Of a stretch of 6,885 nucleotides of DNA, positions 5,474 through 6,885 are shown piece by piece. The position numbers and the translations under genes are program-made. Source of the stretch: Actinomycetota bacterium (GTDB taxonomy: Bacteria; Actinomycetota; Thermoleophilia; UBA2241); NCBI GenBank assembly GCA_003157715.1, contig PMKK01000132.1, positions 1 through 6,885 of the forward strand, given 5' to 3'. Each line of letters opens with the position of its first letter. Within the stretch, counting starts at the first letter, position 1. The notes below the pieces were generated by a model. That model was given only the letters and a program-made list of their open reading frames with translations. It was not told the origin of the DNA and made no database searches.

Positions 5474-6885
5474 TCAGGTCTCCTCGAGCACGGATGGCGT
5501 GGTCACGGTCACCGGCAGCACTCCACCCGTCGCTCCCGCAGCCTCCGCATCGATCGCCAGCAGATCGCTGTCGCGCACGACCTGCTTCGCGAGGTTGCGC
5601 TTCCCGATCAGCCAGAACGCCACTCCGGTGAGGATGAAGAACACGAGCGTCCCCAGTGTCACGACCTCGAAGAAGCCGCGCGAGACGCCCCACGTCGACT
5701 CGATGTCGTAGCTCATGCCGAGCATCCTGTCGAGCAGGCCGGGCCACACCAGGGTGATCGCCGTGAGGACGATGATCGTCTCGGAGAGGATCACGCAGAC
5801 CCAGAGGCCGATGGTGCCGCCGGGCACGCGGAACGGACGGCGGCGGTCCGGATACTTGCGGCGCAGCGGGATCACCGAAGGGAGCATGAAGAAGTACATG
5901 AGTGCCGTCAGCGAGATGACGAGTGTCACCATGACGGAGAAGAAGCTGGCCAGGCTGCCGCTCGTGAGCAGGAACACCAGAACGACGAAGATCGATCCGA
6001 TGATGGCCGACACGACGTTCATGGTCACCGGTGTTCCGGTGCGCTTGGAGAACTTGCCGAGCCACAGCGGTCCGGCCCCGTCGAGACCAGCCACCGCCTG
6101 CACGCGGACCGCGCCCTGCAGCCAGACGCCGCCGGCGCTGATCACAGTGAGCACGACAAGGACGCCGATGAAGTAGTTGAGCGTGGTGTGCGCGGTTCCG
6201 TGCAGCAAGCCGGCGACCGCGAAGTACGCCGCCGCGAAGCCACTCACGTTACCGATGTCCTTGATGGGGACGACGAGCAGTACGCCGAGGATCAACGAGC
6301 CCGTGATCAGACAGGCGACGACGCCCGAGCGCACGATCATCACGGGCACGTCGCGCTGGGCATGCTTCATCTCCTCGGCGGCGCCGTTGGAGAGCTCGAA
6401 GCCCACGAAAAGGAACTGCAGAAGCCCAATGACCGCCAGGAAGCCGGTGACGCTGGGCTTCACCGAGGACAGGGTCACAGTGCCGGCCGGCTTGCCGTGA
6501 CTGATCAGGAAGGCGACCACCAGCGTCAGGAAGATGGCCAGCATGAGCAAGCGCACGATCGTGCCGATGATGCCGGTCCACTTGCCCCATTTGAGCTCGA
6601 TGAGCGAGAGGCCCACGATGGCCCACACCACGAGGATGCCGATGATGATCGAGGGCAGGGTGCCCATCGGCTTCTTCAGGTAGAAGGTGTTGATCGTCGT
6701 GACGACTGCCGCAGCCAGCGTCCCGCCCATCCACACCGGGTTGCTCATCCAGTAGAAGACCGAGGTGAGTGCCCCCGCCAGGCGCCCGAACGCCATGCGC
6801 GGCCACACGTAGGGACCTCCCTCCACGGGGAACGTGGAGCCGAGCTCCGCGACGATCATGCCGTAGGGCACCAGCCACACGATCA
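5474..6885 (-). CDS. APC-superfamily amino acid permease, N-terminus outside the window
   Basis: The frame is open to the right edge: an ATC codon precedes the GTG at 6880, so that GTG is probably internal. The C-terminal 468 or so residues end in 'VLEET' and TGA (5476-5474). The protein has about eleven hydrophobic segments. Family marks, numbered from the GTG, are 'PYGMIVAELGSTFPVEGGPY' (5-24), the conserved second-third helix region of amino acid permeases; 'FVGFELSNGAAEEMKHAQRD' (158-177), the TM6 unwound-helix region and following loop; and 'RKYPDRRRPFRVPGG' (341-355), the loop common in the APC family (Pfam AA_permease_2 class). These are cytoplasmic-membrane secondary transporters or exchangers of amino acids and related compounds. 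The substrate cannot be read from sequence; glutamate/GABA-type exchangers share this layout. Roughly 40-60 N-terminal residues, including TM1 with its substrate-binding glycines, are missing. A 200-base gap separates it from the downstream propeller gene. Confidence 0.9.
   Translation of the reverse strand, partial: IVWLVPYGMIVAELGSTFPVEGGPYVWPRMAFGRLAGALTSVFYWMSNPVWMGGTLAAAVVTTINTFYLKKPMGTLPSIIIGILVVWAIVGLSLIELKWGKWTGIIGTIVRLLMLAIFLTLVVAFLISHGKPAGTVTLSSVKPSVTGFLAVIGLLQFLFVGFELSNGAAEEMKHAQRDVPVMIVRSGVVACLITGSLILGVLLVVPIKDIGNVSGFAAAYFAVAGLLHGTAHTTLNYFIGVLVVLTVISAGGVWLQGAVRVQAVAGLDGAGPLWLGKFSKRTGTPVTMNVVSAIIGSIFVVLVFLLTSGSLASFFSVMVTLVISLTALMYFFMLPSVIPLRRKYPDRRRPFRVPGGTIGLWVCVILSETIIVLTAITLVWPGLLDRMLGMSYDIESTWGVSRGFFEVVTLGTLVFFILTGVAFWLIGKRNLAKQVVRDSDLLAIDAEAAGATGGVLPVTVTTPSVLEET

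Noticed and set aside
5340..6065. Minus-strand open frame of about 241 codons covering the permease end and the 32-bp array
   Set aside because: It overlaps the well-supported permease in another frame. Its tail reads through the tandem repeat as low-complexity Arg/Gly/Pro sequence, with no family features.

Overview
The window is GC-rich throughout and holds four protein-coding genes, two of them cut by the window edges. I cannot name the organism from sequence alone. High GC, a secreted propeller protein ending in Ig-like 'ATDRAGN' modules, and hairpins without T-tracts together suggest a high-GC actinobacterium (Coriobacteriia or Thermoleophilia-like, possibly an environmental genome). This is inference, because there is no rRNA or marker gene in the window.

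Layout, left to right. (1) Bases 2-337, plus strand: the C-terminal 111 residues of a soluble protein I do not recognise securely, followed by a perfect 20-base palindrome that may end its transcript. (2) Bases 404-2494, plus strand: a 696-residue polytopic membrane protein of the O-antigen ligase / Wzy polymerase class with a C-terminal TPR-like domain. (3) Bases 2622-5273, minus strand: an 883-residue secreted protein with a Sec signal peptide, fourteen YCF48/BNR-type propeller repeats and two C-terminal Ig-like domains. (4) Bases 5474-6885, minus strand: an APC-superfamily amino acid permease whose first membrane segment lies outside the window.

Genes 2 and 3 converge on a 127-base gap holding a perfect 16-bp stem with a 4-base loop, well placed as a shared bidirectional terminator. 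Genes 4 and 3 run in the same direction, but a 200-base gap separates them. That gap holds nearly three tandem copies of a 32-bp unit and, nearer gene 3, a short GAAC-N3-GTTC dyad. Gene 3 is therefore probably transcribed on its own.

No operon-level pathway is apparent. Genes 2 and 3 both concern the cell exterior (glycan transfer or polymerisation, and a secreted propeller), and gene 4 is a transporter, but nothing in the sequence ties them together. I see no mobile element, CRISPR array, tRNA or rRNA. The most distinctive items are the 14-repeat propeller protein, which reads as two seven-bladed propellers with an N-terminal closing strand, and the 32-bp tandem repeat upstream of it. I found no clear evidence of a new multi-gene system.
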